This document shows, piece by piece, positions 8,353 to 17,124 of a DNA stretch of 64,000 bases (position 1 is its first letter; every line of letters begins with the position of its first letter). The notes beneath the pieces were generated by a model. The model had not been told where the DNA came from. It saw only the letters and a program-made list of their open reading frames with translations, and ran no database searches. The stretch lies in the NCBI GenBank assembly GCA_042862465.1, contig JASTVH010000013.1, forward strand, positions 1 through 64,000, written 5' to 3'. Source of the stretch: JASTVH01 sp042862465. GTDB lineage: Bacteria; Pseudomonadota; Gammaproteobacteria; Pseudomonadales; Oleiphilaceae. A program made the translations under genes and the position numbers.

Positions 8353-8940
8353 ATGGCTTTCAGGCTTGGCCCCTCGTTTCTGGCAATCATTTTCCTGTTT
8401 CTCTCTTCGGCGTCGGTCCTGGCCAATGTGGCCGAACCGGACCCGGAGCTGCGGCATTTGCTCAAGGAAACCATCAACGACGCCAGCAGCTTCAAGGATC
8501 GCTTCGATGCGGAAGTCTGGCTGGTGGACATGTCCGGTCGCCTGCAACGCTGGATCAAGGACAACGACCGGCGCCTGCGCCTGCTGCGAATGATTCACCA
8601 GGAAGCCACCCGCGCCGGCCTGCAGCCGGAGCTGGTGCTCTCGGTCATTCACGTGGAAAGCCTTTTCGACCGCTTCGCCATCTCCTCCGTGGGCGCCCAG
8701 GGCCTGATGCAGGTCATGCCTTTCTGGAAGAACGAAATCGGCCGCCCGGAAGACAATCTCACCAAGATCCAGACCAATCTGCGCTACGGCTGCACCATTC
8801 TCAAATACTACCTGGACAAGGAGAATGGCGACCTGATCCGTGCTCTGGCACGCTATAACGGCAGCACCGGAAAAACCTGGTATCCCGAGCGGGTGATGAA
8901 TGCCTGGCAACGCTACTGGTTCGTTCAGCAGGTACGTTGA
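8353..8940 (+). CDS. Lytic transglycosylase, SLT-domain protein
   Basis: The 195-residue protein has an N-terminal signal peptide (hydrophobic FLAIIFLFLSSASVLA) and a compact Slt70-type catalytic domain, so it cleaves peptidoglycan glycan strands in the periplasm with formation of 1,6-anhydromuramic acid. The catalytic Glu is residue 102 in VIHVESLFDRFAISSVGAQG, followed by the LMQVMP motif and the later ALARYNGS motif of the family. There is no lipobox, so it is probably soluble or tethered only by its leader. The start was placed at ATG 8353, which begins the leader; an in-frame extension upstream lacks leader-like sequence. It lies downstream of proS across an inverted repeat. Confidence 0.88.
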   Translation: MAFRLGPSFLAIIFLFLSSASVLANVAEPDPELRHLLKETINDASSFKDRFDAEVWLVDMSGRLQRWIKDNDRRLRLLRMIHQEATRAGLQPELVLSVIHVESLFDRFAISSVGAQGLMQVMPFWKNEIGRPEDNLTKIQTNLRYGCTILKYYLDKENGDLIRALARYNGSTGKTWYPERVMNAWQRYWFVQQVR

Positions 8941-9016
8941 AACCGTCGTGACATGAACATGAGCTAGAGTTCCCGGCCAGCACGGCAGAATTCCGAAAAC
9001 GAGGTTGCAAGCGCCG

Positions 9017-10126
9017 ATGACCCCCGATTCGCCCGAGACCGCCCCCTTCGACCTCGACGAGTTCCGCGAGCGCTTCAAGGACATTCTCCAGCACCGCACC
9101 CATGATCCAATCCCCGGCGACCCCGTAGTAATCGCCCATCGCGGTGCCAGCGGCTATGTGCCGGAACATACCCTGGAGTCCTACACCCTGTCGGTACTGA
9201 TGGGCGCCGACTTTGTGGAACCGGATCTGGTCATGACCCGCGACAATGTCCTGATCGCCCGGCACGACAATCAGCTCCATCTCACCACCAACGTCACCTA
9301 CCACCCCACCTTTGCCGATCGCGAACGGCAGAAATCGGTGGACGGGGTGCTGGAATCGGGCTGGTTCGTGGAGGATTTCAGCCTTGCCGAGATCAAGGAA
9401 CTGCGGGCGATCGAGCGCATTCCCAACATCCGTCCGGCCAACACCGCCTTCGATGCCCTGTTCGAAGTGCCCACGTTCCAGGAGATCATCGACCGGGTGC
9501 GGCTGCTGGAAAAGGCCCTCGGCCGCACCATCGGCATCTACCCGGAAACCAAGCACCCGACGCACTTTGCCGCCCTCGGCATGCCCATGGACGAAACCCT
9601 GGTCAAGCAGCTCCATGCCAATGGCTACGAAGGCCGCGAGGCACCGATCTTCATCCAGTCCTTCGAAATCACCAACCTCAAGAAGATCCGCAAGCTGACC
9701 GAGTTGCCGCTGATCCAGCTCATGAGCCCCACCGGCCAACCCTTCGACGCGCAGTGCGCCAAGTCCGACCTGACCTACGACACAATGGCCACCCGCGAAG
9801 GGCTGCAGAAGATCGCCGAGTATGCCGATGGCGTCGGCCCCGAAAAGTACCACTTCATCCTGCCCCGAACCGAAGCGGACCACCTGGACGAAAGCCGGGC
9901 CACCGACTTTGTGAAGCACGCCCATGAAGCCGGGCTGAAGGTCCACCCCTACACCTTTCGGGCGGAAAATTTCTTTTTACCCCACGATTACCGGATTGGG
10001 GACGACCAGTCCGCCTTCGGCAAGTCCGTGGCGGAGGTGCTGCTGTTTCTGAAGCTGGGAATTGATGGGTTCTTTATCGATCAGGCAGATGTGGGGGTTG
10101 AGGCGAAGCGGCTGTTTCGGGAGTAG
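9017..10126 (+). CDS. Glycerophosphodiester phosphodiesterase (GlpQ-like)
   Basis: The 369-residue enzyme hydrolyses glycerophosphodiesters to sn-glycerol 3-phosphate and an alcohol. The catalytic signature is clear: IAHRGASGYVPEHTLESY supplies the general His and Glu, and ADFVEPDLVMTRDNVLIARHD supplies the metal-binding Glu/Asp and second His. A large insertion (about residues 95-170) and the C-terminal GIDGFFIDQAD match the long GlpQ subtype. No signal peptide is visible, unlike E. coli periplasmic GlpQ, so it may act in the cytoplasm like UgpQ. The ATG at 9017 is preferred over an in-frame TTG twelve bases earlier because the GAGG ribosome site directly abuts the TTG. Confidence 0.88.
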   Translation: MTPDSPETAPFDLDEFRERFKDILQHRTHDPIPGDPVVIAHRGASGYVPEHTLESYTLSVLMGADFVEPDLVMTRDNVLIARHDNQLHLTTNVTYHPTFADRERQKSVDGVLESGWFVEDFSLAEIKELRAIERIPNIRPANTAFDALFEVPTFQEIIDRVRLLEKALGRTIGIYPETKHPTHFAALGMPMDETLVKQLHANGYEGREAPIFIQSFEITNLKKIRKLTELPLIQLMSPTGQPFDAQCAKSDLTYDTMATREGLQKIAEYADGVGPEKYHFILPRTEADHLDESRATDFVKHAHEAGLKVHPYTFRAENFFLPHDYRIGDDQSAFGKSVAEVLLFLKLGIDGFFIDQADVGVEAKRLFRE

Positions 10127-10213
10127 CATAGAGCCCCTCGCCCCTCCACGGGAGAGGGGATGTATGCGCTACCACCGTGTTATGCCTTTCTGTGCGGCGC
10201 TCGAAGACCGAAA

Positions 10214-10483
10214 TCATAACCGCTCTATGTTCTGAAACTTCCCCTCATCGTATTCGATCAGGAAGCTGCCCCGAACACCGTCGTGAAGCACAAACGGCGC
10301 GAGAATACGGGCGGGGAACTGCACGCTGCGGCCATCCCGGGCCCGGGCATGAACATAGCGCGCCTCGCCACGATACATGCGCAGCCATTGGTCACGGGAA
10401 ATGGAGAGGTCGACGATGATACGGTCGGCGGCCACGGAAGGGTCTCGTGCAAATTGGACGGCAAAAGGGGTGCTCTCAGGCAC
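10214..10483 (-). CDS. DUF2835-family protein
   Basis: This small protein (up to 89 residues) shows the DUF2835 pattern: IIVDLSISRDQWLRMYRGEA, then DGRSVQFPARILAPFVLHDGVRG and a final FDEGKFQNIERL-like end. The family is conserved in gammaproteobacteria and has no known function. The listed start is GTG 10481-10483, sixteen bases after the htpG stop codon. However, that codon falls within a stable hairpin, and a second in-frame GTG at 10433-10435 would give 73 residues. It is probably co-transcribed with or attenuated after htpG. Confidence 0.8.
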   Translation of the reverse strand: MPESTPFAVQFARDPSVAADRIIVDLSISRDQWLRMYRGEARYVHARARDGRSVQFPARILAPFVLHDGVRGSFLIEYDEGKFQNIERL

Positions 10484-10488
10484 CCCTT
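10465..10488 (-). terminator. Hairpin after htpG, overlapping the next start codon
   Basis: Arms of nine bases (10465-10473 and 10480-10488) enclose a six-base loop. On the minus strand the stem follows the htpG stop by 11 bases and is followed by a short T-run (TTTT). It looks like a weak intrinsic terminator for htpG and covers the GTG proposed as start of the DUF2835 gene. Confidence 0.55.
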
Positions 10489-10499
10489 GTTATCCTGGT

Positions 10500-12410
10500 T
10501 TACTTCGCCAGTTCCAGCAACAGCCGGTTCAGACGGGACACGTAGGTGCTCGGGTCCTTGATCTGCTCGCCGCTGGCCAGGGTGGCCTGGTCGAAGATCA
10601 CCGAGGACAGATCGGTGAAGCGATCTTCGTCCTGGGTCTCCTCCAGCCGCTGCAGCAGCGGGTGCTCCACGTTCACCTCGAAGATCGGCTTGGACTCCGG
10701 CACTTTCTGGCCGGCCGCTTCCATGATCTTCTTCATCTGCGCACCCATGTCGTAGTCACCCACCACCAGACACGCCGGTGAGTCGGTCAGACGCTTGGTC
10801 ACGCGAACATCCTGCACCCGGTCGCCGAGAGCCGTCTTGAGGCGCTCCAGCAGACTCTTGTGCTCTTCGCTGGCCTTTTCGACCTCTTTCTTGTCTTCCT
10901 CGGTTTCCACTTCACCCAGGTCGAGATCACCGCGGGCCACATCCTGCAGATGCTTGCCCTTGAAGTCGCTGAGGTAGCCCATCATCCACTCGTCGATGCG
11001 ATCGGACAGAATCAGCACCTCGATACCCTTCTTACGGAAAACCTCCAGATGCGGGCTGTTCTTGCCGGCATCGAAGGTTTCTGCGGTGATGTAGTAGATC
11101 TTCTCCTGCCCTTCCTTCATGCGGCTGACATAATCGTCCAGGGAAACATTCTGGGCGGCATCGCCGTTATGGGTGCTGGCAAAGCGCAGCAGCTTGGCGA
11201 TTTTCTCGCGGTTGCCGAAATCTTCCGCCGGACCTTCCTTGATCACCTGGCCGAAGTTGTCCCAGAAGGTCTGGTATTTCTCGGGATCGTTGTTCGCCAG
11301 CTTCTTGAGCGTATCCAGCACCCGTTTGGTCAGGGCACTGCGCAGGCTGTCCACGGTCTTGTCGTGCTGCAGGATCTCCCGGGAGACGTTCAGGGACAGA
11401 TCGCTGCTGTCGACCACACCCTTCACGAAGCGCAGATACAACGGCAGGAACTGCTCGGCGTCGTCCATGATGAACACGCGCTGGATGTACAGTTTGAGCC
11501 CGCGCGGCGCTTCCCGGTTGTACATGTCAAACGGTGCCCGGGCCGGCACGTACAGCAGGCTGGTGTAGTTCAACGTGCCCTCGACAGTGTTGTGGGACCA
11601 GGTCAGCGGGTCCTCGAAGTCATGGGCGATATGCTTGTAGAAGTTCTTGTACTCCTCGTCGGAGATCTCCTGACGGGACAGGGTCCACAGTGCCGTGGCA
11701 TCGTTGACGGTTTCTTCCGTGGCCTTCGCCTCGCCTTCCTTCTCCTCTTCCTCGCCGGAGTCTTCCACCGGCATCACGACCGGGAAGGAAATGTGGTCGG
11801 AGTATTTCTTGACCAGGCTGCGCAGACGCCAGCCGTCGGCAAATTCCTTCTCTTCATCCTTCAGGTGCAGGACGATGGTGGTACCACGCTTGGGACGCTC
11901 CACACTCTCGATGGTGAACTCCCCTTCCCCGGCGGAGATCCAGTGCACACCCTGATCAGCGGCTTCACCGGCCTTGCGGGTAAACACCTCCACACGCTTG
12001 GCGACGATGAACGCGGAATAGAAGCCCACACCAAACTGACCAATCAGCTTGGAGTCCTTCTTCTCGTCCCCGGTCAGGTTGGCCAGGAAATCGGAGGTGC
12101 CGGAACGGGCGATGGTGCCCAGATTGTCGATCACTTCCTGGCGGTTCATGCCAATGCCGTTGTCCGTCAGCGTGACGGTGCCGGCGTCCTTGTCGTAGGT
12201 CAGCCAGATCTTGAGATCCGGGTCGTCCTCCTGCAGGGAGGGATCGGACAGTGCGCGGAACCGCAGCTTGTCTTCCGCGTCGGAAGCGTTCGAGATCAGC
12301 TCGCGAAGGAAGATTTCCTTGTTGGAATAGAGGGAATGGACCATTAGGTGAAGGAGCTGCTTCACCTCGGTCTGGAACCCCATCGTTTCTTTCTGCGTTT
12401 CAACCGCCAT
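10500..12410 (-). CDS. Molecular chaperone HtpG (bacterial Hsp90)
   Basis: HtpG is the ATP-dependent Hsp90 chaperone that remodels client proteins, often with DnaK. The 636-residue length fits the family. The GHKL ATPase N-domain shows IFLRELISNASDAEDKLRF, then the DNGIGM loop, GTIARSGTS and GQFGVGFYSAF. The middle domain and the C-terminal dimerisation domain follow. The acidic linker between N and middle domains (EDSGEEEEKEGEAKATEE) is more pronounced than in E. coli. The start ATG 12408-12410 gives MAVETQKETMGFQTEVKQLL, the expected leader. Upstream lies a gap with a striking nested inverted repeat (12563-12668). Confidence 0.97.
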   Translation of the reverse strand: MAVETQKETMGFQTEVKQLLHLMVHSLYSNKEIFLRELISNASDAEDKLRFRALSDPSLQEDDPDLKIWLTYDKDAGTVTLTDNGIGMNRQEVIDNLGTIARSGTSDFLANLTGDEKKDSKLIGQFGVGFYSAFIVAKRVEVFTRKAGEAADQGVHWISAGEGEFTIESVERPKRGTTIVLHLKDEEKEFADGWRLRSLVKKYSDHISFPVVMPVEDSGEEEEKEGEAKATEETVNDATALWTLSRQEISDEEYKNFYKHIAHDFEDPLTWSHNTVEGTLNYTSLLYVPARAPFDMYNREAPRGLKLYIQRVFIMDDAEQFLPLYLRFVKGVVDSSDLSLNVSREILQHDKTVDSLRSALTKRVLDTLKKLANNDPEKYQTFWDNFGQVIKEGPAEDFGNREKIAKLLRFASTHNGDAAQNVSLDDYVSRMKEGQEKIYYITAETFDAGKNSPHLEVFRKKGIEVLILSDRIDEWMMGYLSDFKGKHLQDVARGDLDLGEVETEEDKKEVEKASEEHKSLLERLKTALGDRVQDVRVTKRLTDSPACLVVGDYDMGAQMKKIMEAAGQKVPESKPIFEVNVEHPLLQRLEETQDEDRFTDLSSVIFDQATLASGEQIKDPSTYVSRLNRLLLELAK

Positions 12411-12562
12411 GACGTCTGGATCTCCTTACATCACTCAAACAAGGCTATACGGCCCCTTTGGGGCCCGCCGTTTCTAGGTTTGAAAGGAATGTGGGGACTG
12501 GCGGGAGGATTTCAAGCGTTGGAAGTTGGAAGTCGGACAATCCCGTTTAGGCTGCGCCGTCA

Positions 12563-12668
12563 GCACGGGGCGGGGTGGTTTCTGGAACAGCGACAGGGAC
12601 GTCGCGGTAGCGCTGCCAGGCCATGGACGGCCTGGCAGCGCGGTGTAAGAAACCACCCCGCCCCGTGC
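12563..12668. repeat. Nested inverted-repeat element (cruciform/MITE-like)
   Basis: An outer pair of perfect 21-base arms (12563-12583 and 12648-12668) encloses an inner perfect hairpin of 13-base arms (12610-12622 and 12629-12641) with a six-base loop. The whole 106-base unit sits between the thioesterase gene end (12684) and the htpG start (12410). The outer arms are rich in runs of G and C. There is no transposase and no obvious target duplication. It could be a mobile hairpin element, a strong transcription block or a protein-binding cruciform. Confidence 0.8.
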
Positions 12669-12683
12669 GAGAGGTCAGAAATA

Positions 12684-13115
12684 TCACTCCAAAATAAAAT
12701 GCGCCCGCGCCGTGGCAATCGGCTTGTTACGGGCCTGCTGCCAGGCGCTGACGGAGACATTGGCCACCCGGTTGCCCTGGCGCGTCAAGCTGCATTCGGC
12801 GTAAGTCTCGCGATCCAGCCCGGCGCGGAGATAGTCGATGGAAAAATCCACGATGCGGGGCAACAGCGCCGTTTCTTGGCGCAGCATCAGGTAAAGCATG
12901 GCGGACATTTCCATGAAGCCGCCGATCACACCGCCATGAACGGCCGGCAGGATGGGGTTGCCGAGATTGGAGTCGCGCTGGGGCAGCTTGAACACCGTTT
13001 CCTCACCGAAACGCTCACAGCCCATGCCAATCGTCCGGGCATAGGGAACCGCCTCGATCAGACGGGTCAGATCCCCGGTCTCCTGGATCTCCTGGAAGAT
13101 GCTTTTGTGGATCAT
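12684..13115 (-). CDS. PaaI-type hotdog thioesterase, second of a tandem pair
   Basis: This 143-residue hotdog-fold protein resembles PaaI/YigI acyl-CoA thioesterases. Recognisable elements are the VHGGVIGGFMEMSAMLYLM helix with the HGG signature and the strands around RIVDFSIDYLRAG and ANVSVSAWQQ. It begins at ATG 13113-13115, which overlaps the stop of the upstream thioesterase gene (ATGA). Upstream in-frame sequence lies inside the preceding gene and was ignored. The substrate acyl-CoA is unknown. Tandem coupling with a paralogue suggests a hetero-oligomer or two related substrates. Confidence 0.83.
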   Translation of the reverse strand: MIHKSIFQEIQETGDLTRLIEAVPYARTIGMGCERFGEETVFKLPQRDSNLGNPILPAVHGGVIGGFMEMSAMLYLMLRQETALLPRIVDFSIDYLRAGLDRETYAECSLTRQGNRVANVSVSAWQQARNKPIATARAHFILE

Positions 13116-13588
13116 GCGCCCTCTCCTCCCTCGATAAGATCCCGATACGCCTTCGGCGTGGCTTCCCGACCGATCCGCATAAAGGTCGCGACACAGTGGG
13201 CAATGGTCTGATTGGGCTTGTCCTGGTAGGCGTCGCAACGGGTGAAGATGATGTTGCGGGTAATACGATAGGTCCGGGCCCGCGCAAACACCGGCTTGTC
13301 CGGCTCGGCCGGGCGCATGTAATCAACCCGCAGATCAAGCGTGGGACATAACTCGAAGTCTTCCAGCGCGGTCATGATCACCGAACCGGAAGCGGTATCC
13401 ATCAGCGTCGTGATCGCCCCCCCATGCACCACGCGGGTATCGGGGTTACCGACAATCCCGTCAGAGTAAGGCAAGCGCAGAACCAGGTGATTTTCCGCCG
13501 CTTCCAGGGCCTCGATGCCCAACTCCTGGCACTGATTCAGGGTACCGATAAAACGGCTGACACGGCCGAACAAGACCTCGTCGTTCAT
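13112..13588 (-). CDS. PaaI-type hotdog thioesterase, first of a tandem pair
   Basis: The 158-residue protein is a second hotdog-fold thioesterase. It carries the HGGAITTLMDTASGSVIM helix with the HGG motif and Asp that activates water in PaaI-like enzymes, and the strand segment TLDLRVDYMRPA typical of the family. It should act on cytoplasmic acyl-CoA. The start ATG 13586-13588 is preceded by GAGACG-type ribosome-site sequence. Its last codons overlap the next gene by four bases. Together with the 12684 gene it forms a two-gene operon ending at the nested inverted repeat. Confidence 0.85.
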   Translation of the reverse strand: MNDEVLFGRVSRFIGTLNQCQELGIEALEAAENHLVLRLPYSDGIVGNPDTRVVHGGAITTLMDTASGSVIMTALEDFELCPTLDLRVDYMRPAEPDKPVFARARTYRITRNIIFTRCDAYQDKPNQTIAHCVATFMRIGREATPKAYRDLIEGGEGA

Positions 13589-13797
13589 AGCGTCTCCTCA
13601 CACGAATATCCCATCCCCTGTACTGACCGATGCACTGAACCTCGGCACCCAGGAATGTGAACGGGTTCGCACTATATCGAAAGTGCCCTTCGGCTACCAC
13701 TTTAGCGCAGGGAAGACCACTATCTTCCCGTATCTTCAAGTTGTGGTATAAAGCCGGTATCCAATCCAGTTGATCATAGGACAGGGAGATTGTCGCT

Positions 13798-15087
13798 TTG
13801 AAACGCCTCCGCATCGCTCTCTTTGCACTGCTGCCGCTCATCTTTCTTGCCGGCTGCGCAAAGAACCCCGTCACCGGGGAGACCCAGTTGCGCCTTATCT
13901 CGACCCAGCAGGAAGTCGCCATGGGCGAAAAGCAGTATCAGCCGACCATGCAGATTCAGGGTGGAGAGTACCGTGTTGACGAGGAGCTGACGAAATACGT
14001 TAACGAAGTGGGGCAAAAACTGGCCAAGGTCAGCGACCGCCCCGATCTGCCCTATGAATTCTCCGTACTCACCAGTGACGTACCCAATGCCTGGGCCCTG
14101 CCGGGCGGGAAAATTGCCGTGAATCGCGGATTGCTGCTGGCCCTGGAAAACGAGGCCCAGCTGGCCGCCGTCCTCGGCCACGAAATCGTCCATGCGGCCG
14201 CCAGCCACAGCGCCCAGCAGATGCAAAAAGGCATGCTCATCAATGCCGGTATGGCCGGCCTGGGAATCGCGCTCTCCGACAATGAATACACCCAGTGGAT
14301 CATGGGCGGTGCTGCCCTCGGCGCCCAGTTGACCATGGCCCAGTATGGCCAGGCGGATGAGTTGGAATCTGACCACTACGGCATGCAGTACATGGCACAG
14401 GCGGGTTACGATCCGATGGCTGCAGTGGAATTGCAGAGGATCTTCGTGAAGCTCATGGAAGGTCAGGAACAGAGCTGGCTGAAAGGGCTGTTCGCCTCCC
14501 ACCCCCCCTCACAGGAACGGGTGGAAAAGAACCTGGAAATGGCGAAAAAACTGGGCAAGGGAGGCCGGATCGGCCATGACACCTACATGGCCAAGACCGC
14601 GCATATTCGCAAAACCGAACCCGCCTATGAGAAAGCCAATGAAGCCGAAAAGTTGGCCAAGGACAAACAGTACGATGCGGCCCTGGCCAAGATCCGCGAC
14701 GCACAGAAGATAGAGCCCCGGCAATCGTCCTTCCACGCTACCGAAGGCGAGATTCTCAAGCGCCAGGGCCATAACGAAGCCGCTATCAAGAAGCTCAACC
14801 GCGCGATTGACCTCTACCCTTCCATGTTCACCTACCACCTCCAGCGCGGCACGATCCACGAAGAGATGAAGAACTGGCAGGCGGCCCGGGCGGATTATGA
14901 ACGCTCCCTGGAGACCGTTCCCACGGCACTGGCCCACCTCGGGCTGGGTAACGCCGATCGGGCACTGGGCAACGAGGGCGAGGCGATTGAGCATTACAGG
15001 GTTGCGGCCCAGGCCGACGGCAAGGTGGGCGAAGCAGCCAGGGCCCATCTGCAGGCTATGGGCGTCAAAGTGGCGCCCGGGCAGTAA
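13798..15087 (+). CDS. M48-family metalloprotease lipoprotein with TPR region
   Basis: The 429-residue protein starts with a lipoprotein signal (lipobox LAGC, Cys20), so the mature protein should be anchored in the outer or inner membrane facing the periplasm. The zinc site is HEIVH (His128, Glu129, His132), with a third ligand in ELESDHYG further on. This is the M48 (HtpX/BepA/LoiP-like) fold. The C-terminal half (about residues 280-425) has helical repeats resembling TPRs, as in BepA, which helps outer-membrane protein assembly and quality control. The start is TTG 13798 with an AGGGAGA ribosome site about ten bases upstream; no ATG fits the leader. Confidence 0.87.
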   Translation: MKRLRIALFALLPLIFLAGCAKNPVTGETQLRLISTQQEVAMGEKQYQPTMQIQGGEYRVDEELTKYVNEVGQKLAKVSDRPDLPYEFSVLTSDVPNAWALPGGKIAVNRGLLLALENEAQLAAVLGHEIVHAAASHSAQQMQKGMLINAGMAGLGIALSDNEYTQWIMGGAALGAQLTMAQYGQADELESDHYGMQYMAQAGYDPMAAVELQRIFVKLMEGQEQSWLKGLFASHPPSQERVEKNLEMAKKLGKGGRIGHDTYMAKTAHIRKTEPAYEKANEAEKLAKDKQYDAALAKIRDAQKIEPRQSSFHATEGEILKRQGHNEAAIKKLNRAIDLYPSMFTYHLQRGTIHEEMKNWQAARADYERSLETVPTALAHLGLGNADRALGNEGEAIEHYRVAAQADGKVGEAARAHLQAMGVKVAPGQ

Positions 15088-15107
15088 CGCTCAGCAGGCG
15101 CGGGAGA

Positions 15108-16058
15108 CTATGCGTTGGCGGCTTCCGACACCATCTCGTCGGCCGCCAGCGCCTGATCGACGAGATCTGCTGCGACCTTTGGATTCTCCATCATGAAACA
15201 GTGCCCTCCCTTCACTTCCTGACGACTGACGCAAGGGTTCTGCTGGACCCAACGGTTAGCCGATTCGCCCACGAACGGATAGGACGAGGCGCCATAAATG
15301 ACATGGGTGGGGGTCCGGACCCGATCCAGCGCATACCACAGGCGCTTGGGAAAGGACCCGAACAACTCGGCCTCGCGAGAGGGGCGACACTTCAGCCGCC
15401 AACCACCCTTCGGATCCGCCTTCAGCCCATGCTCAACGTAAGACCACAGGGACTCGTCCTGCCAGCCCCGGAACATGCCCCTGCCATGGCAATAGCTGAA
15501 AGCCTCGTCCAGCGTATCCCAGTGCGAGCGCCTTTTGCGCGCCCGTGATGCCATCGAGTTGAAGCGCCATAGCCCCACGACGTCTGAGAGTGCCATCACC
15601 CCCATCATTTTGGGCGTAAACAACACCGGATCGAGCAGGACCGCCCGTTCAAATAGCGCGGGGTCCTTCGCCATCATCAGCGCGGTAACCACCCCGCCAA
15701 AACTGTGGCCCACACCGAAATGGGCACTCTCCGGCCAAAGATGTCGGTGAGCAGCCCAGGCTGCGGCACAGTGGGCAGCCGTCTTGTTCCAGCCTTGAAA
15801 GCGTCCGCCATGATCACTGTGGCCATGGCCCTGAACATCGCTGAGAAAAAGATCATAGCGTTCACTCAAGCGGGCCAGCAGATGTTCGTAGGTTAAACAG
15901 CAGAAGCCGTTGCCATGCACGAAATGGATCACCGGCTTGCCACTGGGTGGCGTATGGTAACCACGCACGGTAAAGCGGGCGGATGTCGTATGTTCCCAGG
16001 GGATCAGACGGTCACGGAAACGATCAATCGAAGTCACTAAATCATCCACTGCGGCCAA
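15108..16058 (-). CDS. Alpha/beta hydrolase
   Basis: The protein of about 316 residues has the alpha/beta hydrolase fold. The oxyanion loop is HFVHGNGFCC, the nucleophile is Ser119 in the GHSFGG elbow, an acidic residue probably lies near VIYGASSYPFVGE, and the catalytic His is in VKGGHCFMMENP. Substrate is not predictable; lipase, esterase or haloperoxidase-like activities all occur in this family. The start is uncertain: TTG 16056-16058 is the longest frame, with GTG codons three and seven codons further in. It converges with the M48 protease gene with only a 20-base gap. Confidence 0.8.
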   Translation of the reverse strand: MAAVDDLVTSIDRFRDRLIPWEHTTSARFTVRGYHTPPSGKPVIHFVHGNGFCCLTYEHLLARLSERYDLFLSDVQGHGHSDHGGRFQGWNKTAAHCAAAWAAHRHLWPESAHFGVGHSFGGVVTALMMAKDPALFERAVLLDPVLFTPKMMGVMALSDVVGLWRFNSMASRARKRRSHWDTLDEAFSYCHGRGMFRGWQDESLWSYVEHGLKADPKGGWRLKCRPSREAELFGSFPKRLWYALDRVRTPTHVIYGASSYPFVGESANRWVQQNPCVSRQEVKGGHCFMMENPKVAADLVDQALAADEMVSEAANA

Positions 16059-16111
16059 GGGTCAGGACCGTCATTGTGCCGTCAAAGGAATGCGTGGACA
16101 AACCGGACAGG

Positions 16112-16900
16112 TCAGTCGGGAGCCGGCACCCGACCCGCATCCGGCCAATCCAGGATCCGCATATAGGGCGCGTAGATGGCCCTCGCGTCGACTTTTCGAC
16201 CTGCCTCGTTCAGACGCTTTAGCAATTCGGGACGGTCCTTGCGCACCGCAAAACCGGCATCGATGGCCTGTACCAGTCGGTAATAAATCCGGTCACGGTT
16301 CGATTTCGGCAGATGCGACACAACAGAGGCGCGCTCGAAGATGACCGTATCCACGTGTTTGAGGCGCATCATGCGAACCGTCCGTTCCAGGGTGCCCTCG
16401 ACAAATTGGTCCCGGGGAACCCCGGTTAATTCGGCGATAAAATCCGCGTTGCCAAAGGGGGTGGCGATCACCTGCCGGTGGAGCGCTGCCGAGGTGATCT
16501 TGTCGGGCGACAGCGAAAACGCATCCATCTTGGTAGGCACCCGATGCTCCAGCTCCACAGCAAAATCGTAGAACTGCCCCGTCTCGAAACCGTAGGGGGT
16601 ATGTCCCATCAGATCGACCCGGCCGGATTTAAGCGCCAGCTTGGCACGACTGTACGGCATGATGCGTATGTCCAGAGTCATGCCTGCCTCCCTGGCCATC
16701 GCCCTGAGCCAATCGATGCTGTACCCGCCCTTCGCTTCCGTGATCAGCGGCGGAAAGGGCTCAAGACCGACCCGCAGTCGGGGCTTTTCGGCAAAGGCCG
16801 GCGTCACCGTCATGATCCAGATCATCAAAATGATCTTGCATACCCGATACCGTCCCATTGGCCCCGCCCTGTTGTTTACACCAGCGAGCATTCCTCGCAT
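16112..16900 (-). CDS. Periplasmic solute-binding protein of the amino-acid type (SBP_bac_3)
   Basis: This 262-residue protein resembles the amino-acid-binding family of periplasmic proteins (PF00497). The leader KIILMIWIMTVTPAFA precedes the first strand LRVGLEPFPPLIT, and DWLRAMAREAGMTLDIRIMPYSRAKLALKSGRVDLM is the typical early segment. No ABC permease or ATPase lies nearby, so it may be an orphan receptor or sensory protein rather than a transporter component. The ATG at 16898-16900 has an AGGAG site ten bases upstream; a second ATG fourteen codons later would give a more typical leader. The ligand is unknown. Confidence 0.78.
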   Translation of the reverse strand: MRGMLAGVNNRAGPMGRYRVCKIILMIWIMTVTPAFAEKPRLRVGLEPFPPLITEAKGGYSIDWLRAMAREAGMTLDIRIMPYSRAKLALKSGRVDLMGHTPYGFETGQFYDFAVELEHRVPTKMDAFSLSPDKITSAALHRQVIATPFGNADFIAELTGVPRDQFVEGTLERTVRMMRLKHVDTVIFERASVVSHLPKSNRDRIYYRLVQAIDAGFAVRKDRPELLKRLNEAGRKVDARAIYAPYMRILDWPDAGRVPAPD

Positions 16901-17124
16901 AGTTAGGTGGCTCCTGACTCTCTGCGAATGGCCTCAGCGCGCTTTGAAAGCACGCGATGATCTGGAGAGAATCAGAGGCTCTATAAGAGCTTAGCAAGTC
17001 CTCACATCGAGAACAGGTTAAAGTGTCGCAGCCTTTGAAGTGCTGTGCCTAAACGTTTTGGCCTTGACTTATAGAGTAATAACTCTAAAAATCGCTCGAA
17101 CACGGAATCCCCAGGGGAAGTTCA

